This document shows, one piece after another, positions 16,771 through 25,129 of a DNA stretch of 36,139 nt. Under the pieces are notes generated by a model that did no database searches, was not told the DNA's origin, and saw only the letters and a list, made by a program, of their open reading frames with translations. Within the stretch, counting starts at the first letter, position 1; every line of letters starts with the position of its first letter. The stretch comes from Spirochaetia bacterium (GTDB taxonomy: Bacteria; Spirochaetota; Spirochaetia; Treponematales; Treponemataceae). The stretch is taken from positions 1 through 36,139 of the forward strand of contig CAAGGF010000037.1 of NCBI GenBank assembly GCA_900769325.1, written 5' to 3'. Position numbers and translations under genes: made by a program.

Positions 16771-16852
16771 ACCGGGAACATTTTCCCCTCCCACCCATGT
16801 TTCCGGTTGCCTGATGTGGCATTGGCACGGTACAATCCGTGCCATTTTTTTT
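16771..16852 (+). ncRNA. Candidate small RNA with C-rich loop and intrinsic terminator
   Basis: About 82 nt between the PEGA-like gene and the PBP gene. Hairpin 1: ACCGGGAACAT (16771-16781) with ATGTTTCCGGT (16797-16807), 11 bp with one wobble and a 15-nt loop TTTCCCCTCCCACCC. Hairpin 2: TGCC/GGCA (16808-16821). Hairpin 3: TGGCACGG/CCGTGCCA (16823-16844) followed by eight T, a strong terminator. A GATAAT at 16759-16764 would place the start at 16771; its -35 (TTAAAG, 18-nt spacing) is weak. No reading frame of note is inside. The PBP gene has its own promoter downstream, so this is not simply its attenuator. No known RNA family is recognised. Confidence 0.7.
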
Positions 16853-16905
16853 CTCACGACAGATTCAGCATAATTCTCAAAGCATTTTCAAAACTGAAAT
16901 CATCA

Positions 16906-16934
16906 TTGACAAAAGAAGAGTATTTTTTTATTCT
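16906..16934 (+). promoter_or_regulatory. Class A PBP promoter, start codon 6 nt downstream
   Basis: TTGACA (16906-16911), 17-nt spacer, TATTCT (16929-16934), 6 nt, ATG at 16941. Perfect -35, 4/6 -10. Predicts a leaderless message and fixes the start well downstream of the sRNA terminator. Confidence 0.6.
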
Positions 16935-16940
16935 ATATTA

Positions 16941-19481
16941 ATGTTTAGTTTGAAAAAATCTACCGTTATTTGGGTTTCAATATTTTTCTTTTTCACAATT
17001 ATTCTCTCAGTTTTTTTAGGACTTTCACTTTCACAAACAAAAAATATAATAGAATCAGAATACATAACTTCTTTTGACACAGCACTTCCAACTAAACTCC
17101 TGGACATAAACGGAGAGCTAATCACGGAATTCGCTTCTGACGAAAAACGGGAAATCATTTCTTTGAACAAACTTCCGCAGCACATGATTGACGCTTTAAT
17201 CACGCGCGAAGACAGAATTTTTTACAGCCACAACGGTTTCAGCATTAAGGCAGTTTTTCGTGCCGTAGTCGGTAAATTGACAGGAAAATCGCTTGGCGGC
17301 GGTTCAACTTTAACTCAGCAAATTGCAGGTACTCTTTTCTGTGACAGAACAGACATGTCAATCACCAGAAAACTAAAAGAACTCTGGTGGGCAATCCAAA
17401 TGGAAAGGCGTTATTCAAAAAACGAAATTCTTGAACTTTATCTTAATAAAATTTATTTCGGAGGCGGAACTTACGGAGTAAACGCGGCATCAAAATATTA
17501 TTTCGGGCACAGTGCAGAAGAAATTACTCCGGCAGAAGCGGCAATTCTTGTAATTCAGCTTTCAAACCCCGCTTTCTACAATCCTTTTGACCACCCGAAC
17601 AGGGCAATGGAAAGGCAAAAAGACGTTCTTTCAGCAATGGTTGAAAACGGCTACATTTCTCAAAATCAGTCAGACGAATCTTTTGACGATTTCTGGAGCA
17701 ATTTTGACTACACAAGAACAAGTTCCAGTGCATACCTTATGCGCGATGACAAGGCTCCATGGTTCAGCGAATATGTAAGGCGCGAACTTGGAAATTTAAT
17801 TTACGGTTCCCAGAATATCTACACAAGCGGTTTTACGGTAAACACAACTTTAAATCTTTCTCATCAACTTTACGCTCAAAAAACGATGGAACGATTCATA
17901 AGAAATGCAAACCGTGACTGGCAAAGGGAAAACTCAAGGCGTTCTACTTCAGACTACAGCACTTATGTTCCAATTACAGAACTTTTAAGCCTTACTTTCA
18001 ACCTTCCGGGAATAAAAGTAAGCGAACAAAGATCCGAAGCAATTTCCCGTCAGACTTTCTTAAATCAGATAAACCCTGTAATCGACATTCTTTCGATGGT
18101 AACTGGTCTTGACAATTTAAAAGTCAGCATCATAAACCGTGCAAATTCAGAAACTAAAAAAGAATCAGAAAAAACAACAATCGAAGGCACGATGGTTTCA
18201 ATCGAAAACGGAACCGGTTACATTTCAGCGTTAGTCGGCGGTTCAAAATTTGACGGCGAAAACCAGTTCATACGCGCAGTTCAGGCAAAACTTCAGCCTG
18301 GCTCAACATTTAAGCCGCTTTACTATTCGCAGGCAATCGATTCAGGAAAATTCTCTCCTAGCACAATCATAAGCGACACCCCTGTTGTATTCCACACGGC
18401 AGACGGAAAACCTTACATTCCGCTCAACTTCAAAGGCGAATGGGAAGGAAATGTTCCAATGTACTGGGCTTTAATCAGGTCGATGAATGTTCCTTCGCTT
18501 AAAGTTTTAGACGGAATCGGTTTTGAAGATGCAATCAACAGGGCAACGGCTTTACTTGGAATCTCAGATGATGAAATTCAGGACAGAGGCTTTGTTCCGG
18601 GCTACCCTATCGGGCTTGGCGTATGTTCAGTTCGTCCTATAGAAATGGCACGGGCATTCAGCGTTTTTGCAAGCGAAGGAAAGGCCATTACACCTATCGC
18701 AATCAGAACTGTAGAAGACAAAAACGGAAACATAATTTTAAATCCAGAAAAAGACCTTCGAAAACAGGAAGCTCAAAAAGGCGACAATCAGGTTATAACG
18801 GCACAAACTGCTTTTGTAATGACAAAACTCCTTGAAATGACCGTAAACAACGGCGGAACGCTTTGGGCATACAAAAACAGATTCGAATATAAATCAGAAG
18901 ACGGAAAAAAGACATGGAGAATGCCTGCCGGAGGAAAAACTGGAACAACGCAGAACTGGGCTGATGCATGGACAGTCGGTTTTACACCGTATTACACTTC
19001 AGCATTCTGGTTCGGCTTTGATAAACCGGGGCAATCTTTAGGATTAAGGCTTACAGGTGCTACGCTTGCAGGAGATGCATGGAGTATGTATATGTCGCAC
19101 ATCAGCGAGAACATGATTCCAAAAGATTTTTCTCAACCGCCAACTGGTGTACTTCAGGCAGAAATCTGCAAGAAAACAGGACAAATTCCAACCGAACAGT
19201 GTACAGACCGCGTAAAACTCTGGTTCCTGGAAGGCACTCAACCTACAACAGTATGTTCCCTTCATTCAAACGGAGGAACTTCATCTATTGCACTTTCAAG
19301 GCTTCAGGTAGAATTCTATCAGTCAGGTCAAAACATTCAAAAACGCCTCGATTTTTCTCCGCTCAAAGTTGATTTAAGTTTCCTCGAAGGAAAATCTTCA
19401 AATGAAAAAAACACATCCTATACTCCTTCTAACCCTTCAATTTCAGAAGAAGATTACGACTATAACCCGTACATGGAGTAA
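16941..19481 (+). CDS. Class A penicillin-binding protein (PBP1A type)
   Basis: Bifunctional peptidoglycan glycosyltransferase/transpeptidase, 846 residues from the ATG at 16941. One membrane anchor at residues 8-30. GT51 domain: catalytic Glu90 in REDRIFYSHNGF, GGSTLTQQ at 120-127 and ELYLNKIYFGGGTYGV. Transpeptidase domain: active Ser455 in STFK, SMN at 514-516 and KTGT starting at Lys666. The C-terminal tail is Ser-rich. A longer frame to 16839 would begin inside the sRNA terminator and is rejected. The ParB-domain gene follows after 3 nt and takes its ribosome site from the end of this gene. It builds lateral-wall peptidoglycan; a beta-lactam target. Confidence 0.96.
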   Translation: MFSLKKSTVIWVSIFFFFTIILSVFLGLSLSQTKNIIESEYITSFDTALPTKLLDINGELITEFASDEKREIISLNKLPQHMIDALITREDRIFYSHNGFSIKAVFRAVVGKLTGKSLGGGSTLTQQIAGTLFCDRTDMSITRKLKELWWAIQMERRYSKNEILELYLNKIYFGGGTYGVNAASKYYFGHSAEEITPAEAAILVIQLSNPAFYNPFDHPNRAMERQKDVLSAMVENGYISQNQSDESFDDFWSNFDYTRTSSSAYLMRDDKAPWFSEYVRRELGNLIYGSQNIYTSGFTVNTTLNLSHQLYAQKTMERFIRNANRDWQRENSRRSTSDYSTYVPITELLSLTFNLPGIKVSEQRSEAISRQTFLNQINPVIDILSMVTGLDNLKVSIINRANSETKKESEKTTIEGTMVSIENGTGYISALVGGSKFDGENQFIRAVQAKLQPGSTFKPLYYSQAIDSGKFSPSTIISDTPVVFHTADGKPYIPLNFKGEWEGNVPMYWALIRSMNVPSLKVLDGIGFEDAINRATALLGISDDEIQDRGFVPGYPIGLGVCSVRPIEMARAFSVFASEGKAITPIAIRTVEDKNGNIILNPEKDLRKQEAQKGDNQVITAQTAFVMTKLLEMTVNNGGTLWAYKNRFEYKSEDGKKTWRMPAGGKTGTTQNWADAWTVGFTPYYTSAFWFGFDKPGQSLGLRLTGATLAGDAWSMYMSHISENMIPKDFSQPPTGVLQAEICKKTGQIPTEQCTDRVKLWFLEGTQPTTVCSLHSNGGTSSIALSRLQVEFYQSGQNIQKRLDFSPLKVDLSFLEGKSSNEKNTSYTPSNPSISEEDYDYNPYME

Positions 19482-19484
19482 TAT

Positions 19485-19898
19485 ATGCTAGTAAAAATCG
19501 AAGATATAAAAATCAAAGACAGAGTAAGAAAAGACCTTGGAAACCTTGACGATTTAAAAGACAGCCTTAAAACATACGGACTTTTAAATCCTGTTACAAT
19601 AAATTCAAAATACGAACTTATCGCAGGTCAAAGGCGGCTTGAAGCGGCAAAAGCACTCGGCTGGACAAGCATAAATGTAAATATTCTGTCAGAATTAACA
19701 GAAATTCAGGAACTTGAAATCGAACTTGAAGAAAATAACCAGCGAAAAGAATTTTTAAACGAAGAACTTTTAGAAGGATACAAACGCCTTGAAAAACTTA
19801 AAAATCCAGGATTCTGGGATAAATTCTTCAAGGCAATCAAAAACTTTTTCAAGAAACTCAAAAATCTTTTCAAGAAAAAAAATAAAGGGAATCCTTAA
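19485..19898 (+). CDS. Orphan ParB/Srx-domain protein with basic amphipathic tail
   Basis: 137 residues. Residues 1-95 are a ParB N-terminal (Srx-like) domain: VKIEDIKIKDRVRKDLGNL, SLKTYGLLNPVTIN, and LIAGQRRLEAAKALGW, the conserved GxRRxxA nucleotide/phosphate-binding motif. In chromosomal ParB this fold binds and hydrolyses CTP. The helix-turn-helix DNA-binding domain of a full ParB is missing. Instead the tail is a Lys/Phe-rich amphipathic helix (FKAIKNFFKKLKNLFKK) that looks suited to a membrane surface or nucleic acid. The GGAG site is inside the PBP stop region, so translation is coupled. Not the partition ParB; function unknown. Confidence 0.85.
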   Translation: MLVKIEDIKIKDRVRKDLGNLDDLKDSLKTYGLLNPVTINSKYELIAGQRRLEAAKALGWTSINVNILSELTEIQELEIELEENNQRKEFLNEELLEGYKRLEKLKNPGFWDKFFKAIKNFFKKLKNLFKKKNKGNP

Positions 19899-19916
19899 AA
19901 ATTGTAAAAGATTCCC
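19873..19916 (-). terminator. tyrS terminator, overlapping the ParB-like gene 3' end
   Basis: On the minus strand GGGAATC (19916-19910) pairs with GATTCCC (19893-19887), followed by TTTATTTTTTTTC. It lies 16 nt after the tyrS stop. The T tract is the complement of Lys codons of the convergent gene, so one sequence serves as terminator and as coding sequence. Confidence 0.8.
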
Positions 19917-19931
19917 CATAAAGCAATTAAA

Positions 19932-21164
19932 TTAAACTTCACAAATAAAATACTTTTTCTTTCCACGACGGAAAATAATTATTTTTCCTTCGATTGCATT
20001 TTCTTTTGAAATAATCATATTTTCATCACTGCAGATTTTTCCGTTAATTGAAATTGCGTTTCCTTTTAAAAATTCACGCGCTTCACGACGGCTTGATGCG
20101 ATTTTATTGTTTACAAGAACATCGATTAAAGGCTCTTCATTTTGAAGTTTGAAATTTGGAACGCCTTTTAATCCTGAAAGAATATCTTTTACGGAAAGCC
20201 CTTCAAAATCACCTTTAAAAAGCTTCTGGCTTACATTTACGGCATTATCCGCTTCTTCTTTACCATGAATGTCTTTTACAACTTCCCATGCAAGCGTTTT
20301 CTGTGCAATTCGCGTTTCAGGGGCATTTTGCTGTTCGTTATAGATTTCTTCGATTTTTTCTTTTGGAAGGAATGTAAAAACTTTAAGATATTCCAAAACT
20401 TTTGCATCATCTGTGTTTATAAGATACTGATAAATTTCGTAAGCAGAAGTTTTTTCTTTATCGAGCCACAGTGCATTTCCTTCTGATTTTCCGAATTTTT
20501 TCCCGGTAGAATCAAGAATCAAAGGCATTGTAAAGGCGTAAGCAGTTTTATCAGTACATTTTCTGATTAAATCAACGCCAGTAGTAATGTTTCCCCATTG
20601 GTCGCTTCCGGCAACCTGCATAATACAATTTTTTTCCTGAAACAGGTGAAGAAAATCATAACCCTGCAAAAGCATGTAGGCAAATTCTGCAAAAGTAATT
20701 CCTGTTTCAAGGCGGCGGCGGATAATGTCTTTATCAAGCATATAATTTACATTGATGTATTTTCCGATGTCACGAAGAAAATTTAAAAATGTATAATCTT
20801 TCAGCCAGTCGTAATTGTCTACAAGTTCTGCAGAAGGAACAAGAGCCTTTATCTGACTGCGGATTCCTTCAATATTTTTGTTAACGGTTTCTTCAGAAAT
20901 GATTTCTCTTTCTGCTGTTGGACGCGGATCTCCAATTCTTCCGGTTGCTCCTCCACAGAGAAGAATCGGGTGATGTCCGTGATTTGCAAGGCGTTTTGCC
21001 ATACACAGCGACGAATAATGGCCTAAATGAAGACTTGAAGCAGTTGGATCTGTTCCCCAATAAAAATAAAACGGAGAACCGTCGAGCACTTTCTGTAAAT
21101 CTTCTTCTGTTCCGGCGATATCTTTAATAAGACCACGCCATTTTAAATCTTCAAATAAAGTCAT
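19932..21164 (-). CDS. tyrS: Tyrosyl-tRNA synthetase
   Basis: Class I aminoacyl-tRNA synthetase charging tRNA-Tyr. 410 residues from the ATG at 21164, matching the usual start MTLFEDLKWRGLIKD. The HIGH-type motif is HLGH (residues 46-49) in TDPTASSLHLGHY; the KMSKS-type motif is KFGKS in DSTGKKFGKSEGNALW. The tyrosine pocket has VAGSDQWGNI. The C-terminal 65 residues are an S4 RNA-binding domain. An in-frame extension to 21224 has no support. It has its own promoter, a leader of about 45 nt that shows no T-box, and a strong terminator. Confidence 0.97.
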   Translation of the reverse strand: MTLFEDLKWRGLIKDIAGTEEDLQKVLDGSPFYFYWGTDPTASSLHLGHYSSLCMAKRLANHGHHPILLCGGATGRIGDPRPTAEREIISEETVNKNIEGIRSQIKALVPSAELVDNYDWLKDYTFLNFLRDIGKYINVNYMLDKDIIRRRLETGITFAEFAYMLLQGYDFLHLFQEKNCIMQVAGSDQWGNITTGVDLIRKCTDKTAYAFTMPLILDSTGKKFGKSEGNALWLDKEKTSAYEIYQYLINTDDAKVLEYLKVFTFLPKEKIEEIYNEQQNAPETRIAQKTLAWEVVKDIHGKEEADNAVNVSQKLFKGDFEGLSVKDILSGLKGVPNFKLQNEEPLIDVLVNNKIASSRREAREFLKGNAISINGKICSDENMIISKENAIEGKIIIFRRGKKKYFICEV

Positions 21165-21212
21165 AAAACACCATACCAAAATAAAATTTGCCCTAAAAAA
21201 GAGCGTTTTTTC

Positions 21213-21241
21213 ATTATATATCAACGAAAATTAAGTTTCAA
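21213..21241 (-). promoter_or_regulatory. tyrS promoter
   Basis: Minus strand: TTGAAA (21241-21236), 17-nt spacer, TATAAT (21218-21213). It lies between the nudC stop and tyrS. Confidence 0.75.
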
Positions 21242-21265
21242 TAATGAGATTTTTTTAGTATAAGA

Positions 21266-22051
21266 CTAGAAAAGTCCGTGAATCAGCCTGTATGCAACAG
21301 AACCTTCGCGGGGAGATGCAGGAATATTGTCTTTTGAAAACCAGTGTGCTTCTGCGATTTCTTCTTTTTGAAGATTAAATTCACCGCTTTCGTATTCAGC
21401 GTAAAAAGCAAGCATAAGCTGATCTGGAAAAGGCCAGCTTTGAGAACCGGCATAGCGTACATTTTTAATTTTAATTCCGACTTCTTCAAAAACTTCACGG
21501 ATAACGGCATGCTCACAGGACTCCCCTGCTTCTATAAAACCTGCAATACATGCAAAAATATCCTGATTGCGGTAAGTGTGCCTTACAAGAAGAATTTCAT
21601 CGCCTTTTGAAACAAGAACAATTATACATGGCTCAATACGCGGAAAATATTCTGACTTACATTCAGGGCAGATTTTTGACGAATTATTCCTGGAAAAACC
21701 TAAAGATGAAGAACATCGCGGACAGAATTTCATGGAATCGTTCCATTTCCACAGAGAATACGAGCGCGAAATAAGTGCATTTTCAAATTCTGAATGATGA
21801 AAAAAGTATTCTCTGACGGGAATTTGCGAAAAATCTTTAAAAAAACCTTCTTTAAACGGAGGAATAATCACGGAAGAATAATTTTGTTCAGGTTCAATAA
21901 TAAAATCAAGTTTTTCATCATAATAATCCAGAACCGAACAAAAATCATCAATATTTGGCAAAACCGAATTTTTTAAAAGAACATTTTTATCAGAGAAAAT
22001 GAAAAAATTTGAAATATTTTTTAATTCTGACTTTTCATTTAAAAGAATCAT
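21266..22051 (-). CDS. nudC: NADH pyrophosphatase, NudC-type Nudix hydrolase
   Basis: 261 residues. Cleaves NAD(H) and may remove NAD caps from RNA, as described for the family. A Zn ribbon is formed by CPRC and CPEC around residues 112-135. The Nudix box is GFIEAGESCEHAVIREVFEE then VGI, the full GX5EX7REUXEEXGU pattern. The NudC-specific signature is present as SQSWPFPDQLM. The N-terminal 100 residues are the variable NudC domain. The ATG at 22051 has an AGG about 12 nt upstream, so ribosome binding looks weak. It reads toward tyrS, which has its own promoter. Confidence 0.93.
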   Translation of the reverse strand: MILLNEKSELKNISNFFIFSDKNVLLKNSVLPNIDDFCSVLDYYDEKLDFIIEPEQNYSSVIIPPFKEGFFKDFSQIPVREYFFHHSEFENALISRSYSLWKWNDSMKFCPRCSSSLGFSRNNSSKICPECKSEYFPRIEPCIIVLVSKGDEILLVRHTYRNQDIFACIAGFIEAGESCEHAVIREVFEEVGIKIKNVRYAGSQSWPFPDQLMLAFYAEYESGEFNLQKEEIAEAHWFSKDNIPASPREGSVAYRLIHGLF

Positions 22052-22103
22052 AAAATTTAAAACCTGATTTTTAATGCGAAAAATAATTTAAAACCTTAAA
22101 AAA

Positions 22104-22141
22104 TATAAAAAAAAGGCTCCTGCAAAAAAACAGAAGCCTTT
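22104..22141 (-). terminator. tRNA-Lys terminator
   Basis: On the minus strand AAAGGCTTCTG and CAGGAGCCTTT (22141-22131 with 22122-22112) form an 11-bp stem with one wobble, loop of T7G, and then continue into a T-rich tract (22111-22104). It begins at the last base of the tRNA. Confidence 0.85.
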
Positions 22142-22213
22142 GAGCTATGATGGACTCGAACCATCGACAGCCGCCTTAAAAGGGCGGTGCTCTACCACCT
22201 GAGCTAATAGCCC
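22141..22213 (-). tRNA. tRNA-Lys (anticodon TTT)
   Basis: 73 nt. Acceptor GGGCTAT pairs with ATAGCTC (one G-T), discriminator A. D-arm region TAGCTCAGGTGGTAGAGCA; anticodon stem CCGCC/GGCGG around the loop CTTTTAA, so anticodon TTT, Lys; T-arm GATGG TTCGAGT CCATC. The CCA end is not encoded (AAA follows). The terminator starts at once. Confidence 0.96.
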
Positions 22214-22239
22214 GCTCATTCATTGCTGAATGCTTTTAT

Positions 22240-22268
22240 AATATACATTAAACAAAAAAAACTGTCAA
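22240..22268 (-). promoter_or_regulatory. tRNA-Lys promoter
   Basis: Minus strand: perfect TTGACA (22268-22263), 17-nt spacer, TATATT (22245-22240), about 26 nt before the mature tRNA 5' end. Confidence 0.75.
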
Positions 22269-22308
22269 TACTAAAATCAATTTTTTTTTATTTTTTTAAA
22301 CTTTTTTT

Positions 22309-23667
22309 TTATTCAAAAGAAACTAAATCTTCTTCGTTTTCGCCGACAACACAGAACCAGCGGGAACTTTCGTTTACAAAATATTTATTGAATGCACTCA
22401 AAACTCCTTCCGGCGTAACATCGTAAATTCTTTGAAAAAGTTCATCTGATTTTTCAACATCCTGATAATTTAAATAACTGTAAGAAAGCCTTAAATTCAG
22501 GCTGTAAACTGTCTGGCTTGATGCGTACACAGAATTAATATATGAATTTACATAACTTTTAAGCCTTGAAGAAATCGGTTCAGTGATGAAATTACCGTTT
22601 TTATCTTTCCCGGAAACGACATTTCCTGCACTCATGATGTCCCGGGCAATTTTTGTATGCTTTGCAAACTCTTTTAAATTTGAAACGCTGGAAAGCATCT
22701 CGTATCCTAAAGGTGCTTTTCCACCCGTGCTTGAACTTGAAGGCGTATAACAGTCACCAAAATGTTCGCGAACAACATTAAAAAGAACATCAGAATACAT
22801 TTCTGAAGCGATTTCAAAATCAAAAAAATCATCGTCAATTGTTAAAGGAGCTTTAAAAAACCTTATCGCTTCCCCTGAACCTTCTGCCGTAGGGTGAATA
22901 AAAATCGCATTCTCGCCAGAAACTTCAACAGGTTCCACAATCTGATTTTTTAATTCTGTCTTTAACGAAGGAATTTTTGAAAATTTTCTATTTAAAAGAG
23001 AAAGAAGTTTTTCACAGTCAAAATTCCCCGAAGCGACAATGCAAATTCTTCTTGAATCCAAAAGTGACGGATAAAATTCTTTTACTTTTTCAAGAGTGAT
23101 ATTGCTGATTGATTCAGGCTGAACTTTTGCACTGACGCTGTAAGGATGATTTTCGTAAATCAACTGACTTGCATAATAACATAAAAGGTCTACAGGCGAA
23201 TTCAGCATATTCTGAATATCAAGTTCGTAGGAATTTTTTAAATTGTCAAATTCTTTTTTTTCAAATAGAGGAGAAAAAAAGCCGTCTTCAAAAACATCAA
23301 ATGTTTCATCAAAATAGTAATCAATTGAATTCATGATGTAAACAGAACCGTTTTTAACCGTCCTTGAAGAAACTGAACTTCCAGTTCTGTAATAAAAATC
23401 CTGAAGGTCGCCGTAAGAATATTTTTTTGAACCTAAAGTAATCATATTGAAAACAGCATCTTCAAGCCCCGACTCATCTTTTGTGTAATAATTTATTCCA
23501 CCTGAAACGACGACAGACAAAGATGTAAAATGCGAAGAAGAATCAAGATTTACATAAACGGGAATTGAGTTTTCAAGCGTAAACGACTTAATTTTTTCTT
23601 TTGCACAAACGGAAAACGAAAGAAAAAATAAAAAATATTTAACGAAAGATTTGTATTTTATTTTCAT
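22309..23667 (-). CDS. M16-family protein lacking the zinc motif
   Basis: 452 residues with a signal peptide (FVKYFLFFLSFSVCA; the Cys could also be a lipid site). The fold is M16 (insulinase/PqqL type): the start is ENSIPVYVNLDSSSHFTSLS, and mid-protein features PVDLLCYYASQLIYENHPYS and RRICIVASGNFD are typical. At the place where an active enzyme has HxxEH this one has GLEDAVFNM, so the zinc site is lost. It lies 18 nt after the active M16 gene. Active/inactive pairs form heterodimers in other bacteria and in mitochondria; a non-catalytic partner is the likely role. Confidence 0.88.
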   Translation of the reverse strand: MKIKYKSFVKYFLFFLSFSVCAKEKIKSFTLENSIPVYVNLDSSSHFTSLSVVVSGGINYYTKDESGLEDAVFNMITLGSKKYSYGDLQDFYYRTGSSVSSRTVKNGSVYIMNSIDYYFDETFDVFEDGFFSPLFEKKEFDNLKNSYELDIQNMLNSPVDLLCYYASQLIYENHPYSVSAKVQPESISNITLEKVKEFYPSLLDSRRICIVASGNFDCEKLLSLLNRKFSKIPSLKTELKNQIVEPVEVSGENAIFIHPTAEGSGEAIRFFKAPLTIDDDFFDFEIASEMYSDVLFNVVREHFGDCYTPSSSSTGGKAPLGYEMLSSVSNLKEFAKHTKIARDIMSAGNVVSGKDKNGNFITEPISSRLKSYVNSYINSVYASSQTVYSLNLRLSYSYLNYQDVEKSDELFQRIYDVTPEGVLSAFNKYFVNESSRWFCVVGENEEDLVSFE

Positions 23668-23685
23668 TTATAACTCCAGAATGAA

Positions 23686-25122
23686 TTATTTTTCGATAAC
23701 GGAAAATCCATGCTCCATAAATTCAGTTTTACATTCATCAAAAACTTCAGGATTTATAAGAACTGTAACGCAAGGATTTAAATTTTTTATGTATTTTTCT
23801 ATTGAAGAAAGCATTTCTTCTTTTGTAACTTCGTCCATTTTTGAATTGTAAGTATAAAAATATTCAGCAGACGAAAAAATCCAGTTCTGGCGCAAAATTG
23901 AAAGAAATGAAGCAGGCGTTTCAGTATTAAAAATCATATCGTCCTTTAACCGCTGCTTTATCAATTTAAAATCTTCATCCGACATAAGAAGAACCGACTT
24001 TTCAAGAGCACCGTAAATATTTTCAGTAAACTTTTTTACACGAAACGGAATTTCACCGGAAGAACAATCCATCATAGCCTGAACTGTCGAAGAACCGCAT
24101 GTTCTGTAAGTTGAATACCAGGCATCGATGTAATCTTTTTCAGGAATCGAAAGATTTATTTCTTCTGTAAAAAACTTTTTAAAATAACTTTGAGGATTTT
24201 CTGCAACCTGAAAAACCATATCAAGCGGATAAGTGTCTTCAAGTTCAAACTGTGCATCAGGACCTCGGAATTTTACGATAACCTGAAATAAACTTTTAGA
24301 CATTTTATCGAAAGGCATCACAAAATATTCCGGCTTTGAAAGAGGATTTTTTTCATGACGAACAACAGTTGATTTTCCGTTTTTTTCAAAAGGCGAAGGT
24401 GCTTTCTTCCAGTCTGAAAAAACCGATTTTACAAGGCTGAAAACTTCTTCAGGATTTATGTCGCCGCCGATGAAAAGTGCAGAATTTCCGGGAATATAGA
24501 ATTCTTTCTGAATTTTTTTAAGCTGCTTTACGCCTGCATTTTTCACAGAATCTAAATAACCGCCGGGAGACATCTTCCAGGGAGAAGCAGGATAAAGAGT
24601 TTCAGAAATTTTTCTGCTTAAAATACTTGCAGGTTCTGTAAAATCCCTTTGAATTTCTGAAAGAACGACTTTTTTTTCACTTTCAAGCTCTTTTTTATCA
24701 AGAAGAGGATTTCTTATTGCGCTGCTCCAGAACTCAAGTCCTTCTTTTAACTGGTCTTTTGGAATGGTAAAATAATAATTAACGCACTCAAGTCCCGTCG
24801 TTCCGTTCCAGGAAGCAGTTCCCAAATCGTTTAATGCCTTGTTTACTTCCTGTGCAGATTTATATTTTGAATTTCCTTTGAACATCAAGTGCTCGTAAAG
24901 GTGAAAAAGGCCTGCAGTTTCTTTTTCCTGCGTAAAGGCACCGCATTTTACAGCGATTTCAACATAGACAAGCGGAACTGTGTGATTTTCGAGAACGAAA
25001 ACTTCAAGACCGTTTTCAAGTTTTTCCTGAAAAAGATTGTCAAAAGGTGTTTTTTCAGCAAAAAGAAACGAATTCAACAAAAAAACTGAAAGAGTAAAAA
25101 TTCTTTTAAATAATGTTTTCAT
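23686..25122 (-). CDS. M16 zinc peptidase, catalytic member of pair
   Basis: 478 residues, signal peptide FTLSVFLLNSFLFAEK, so periplasmic or membrane-attached. The inverted zinc motif is HLYEH (His74, Glu77, His78), followed about 75 residues later by ELESEKKVVLSEIQRD with the third ligand Glu. Other M16 landmarks are ENGLEVFVLENHTVPLVYV and LFHLYEHLMFKGNSKYKS. The ATG lacks a ribosome site and stands 7 nt after a TATAAT. It is followed by its inactive paralogue. Expected to degrade small peptides in the periplasm. Confidence 0.93.
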   Translation of the reverse strand: MKTLFKRIFTLSVFLLNSFLFAEKTPFDNLFQEKLENGLEVFVLENHTVPLVYVEIAVKCGAFTQEKETAGLFHLYEHLMFKGNSKYKSAQEVNKALNDLGTASWNGTTGLECVNYYFTIPKDQLKEGLEFWSSAIRNPLLDKKELESEKKVVLSEIQRDFTEPASILSRKISETLYPASPWKMSPGGYLDSVKNAGVKQLKKIQKEFYIPGNSALFIGGDINPEEVFSLVKSVFSDWKKAPSPFEKNGKSTVVRHEKNPLSKPEYFVMPFDKMSKSLFQVIVKFRGPDAQFELEDTYPLDMVFQVAENPQSYFKKFFTEEINLSIPEKDYIDAWYSTYRTCGSSTVQAMMDCSSGEIPFRVKKFTENIYGALEKSVLLMSDEDFKLIKQRLKDDMIFNTETPASFLSILRQNWIFSSAEYFYTYNSKMDEVTKEEMLSSIEKYIKNLNPCVTVLINPEVFDECKTEFMEHGFSVIEK

Positions 25123-25129
25123 AAGTCTG

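Noticed and set aside
16839..16940. N-terminal extension of the class A PBP
   Set aside because: It begins inside the sRNA terminator and upstream of the PBP promoter; the membrane anchor begins right after the ATG at 16941.
21164..21212. T-box riboswitch before tyrS
   Set aside because: The leader is only about 45 nt and has no T-box sequence or specifier stem.
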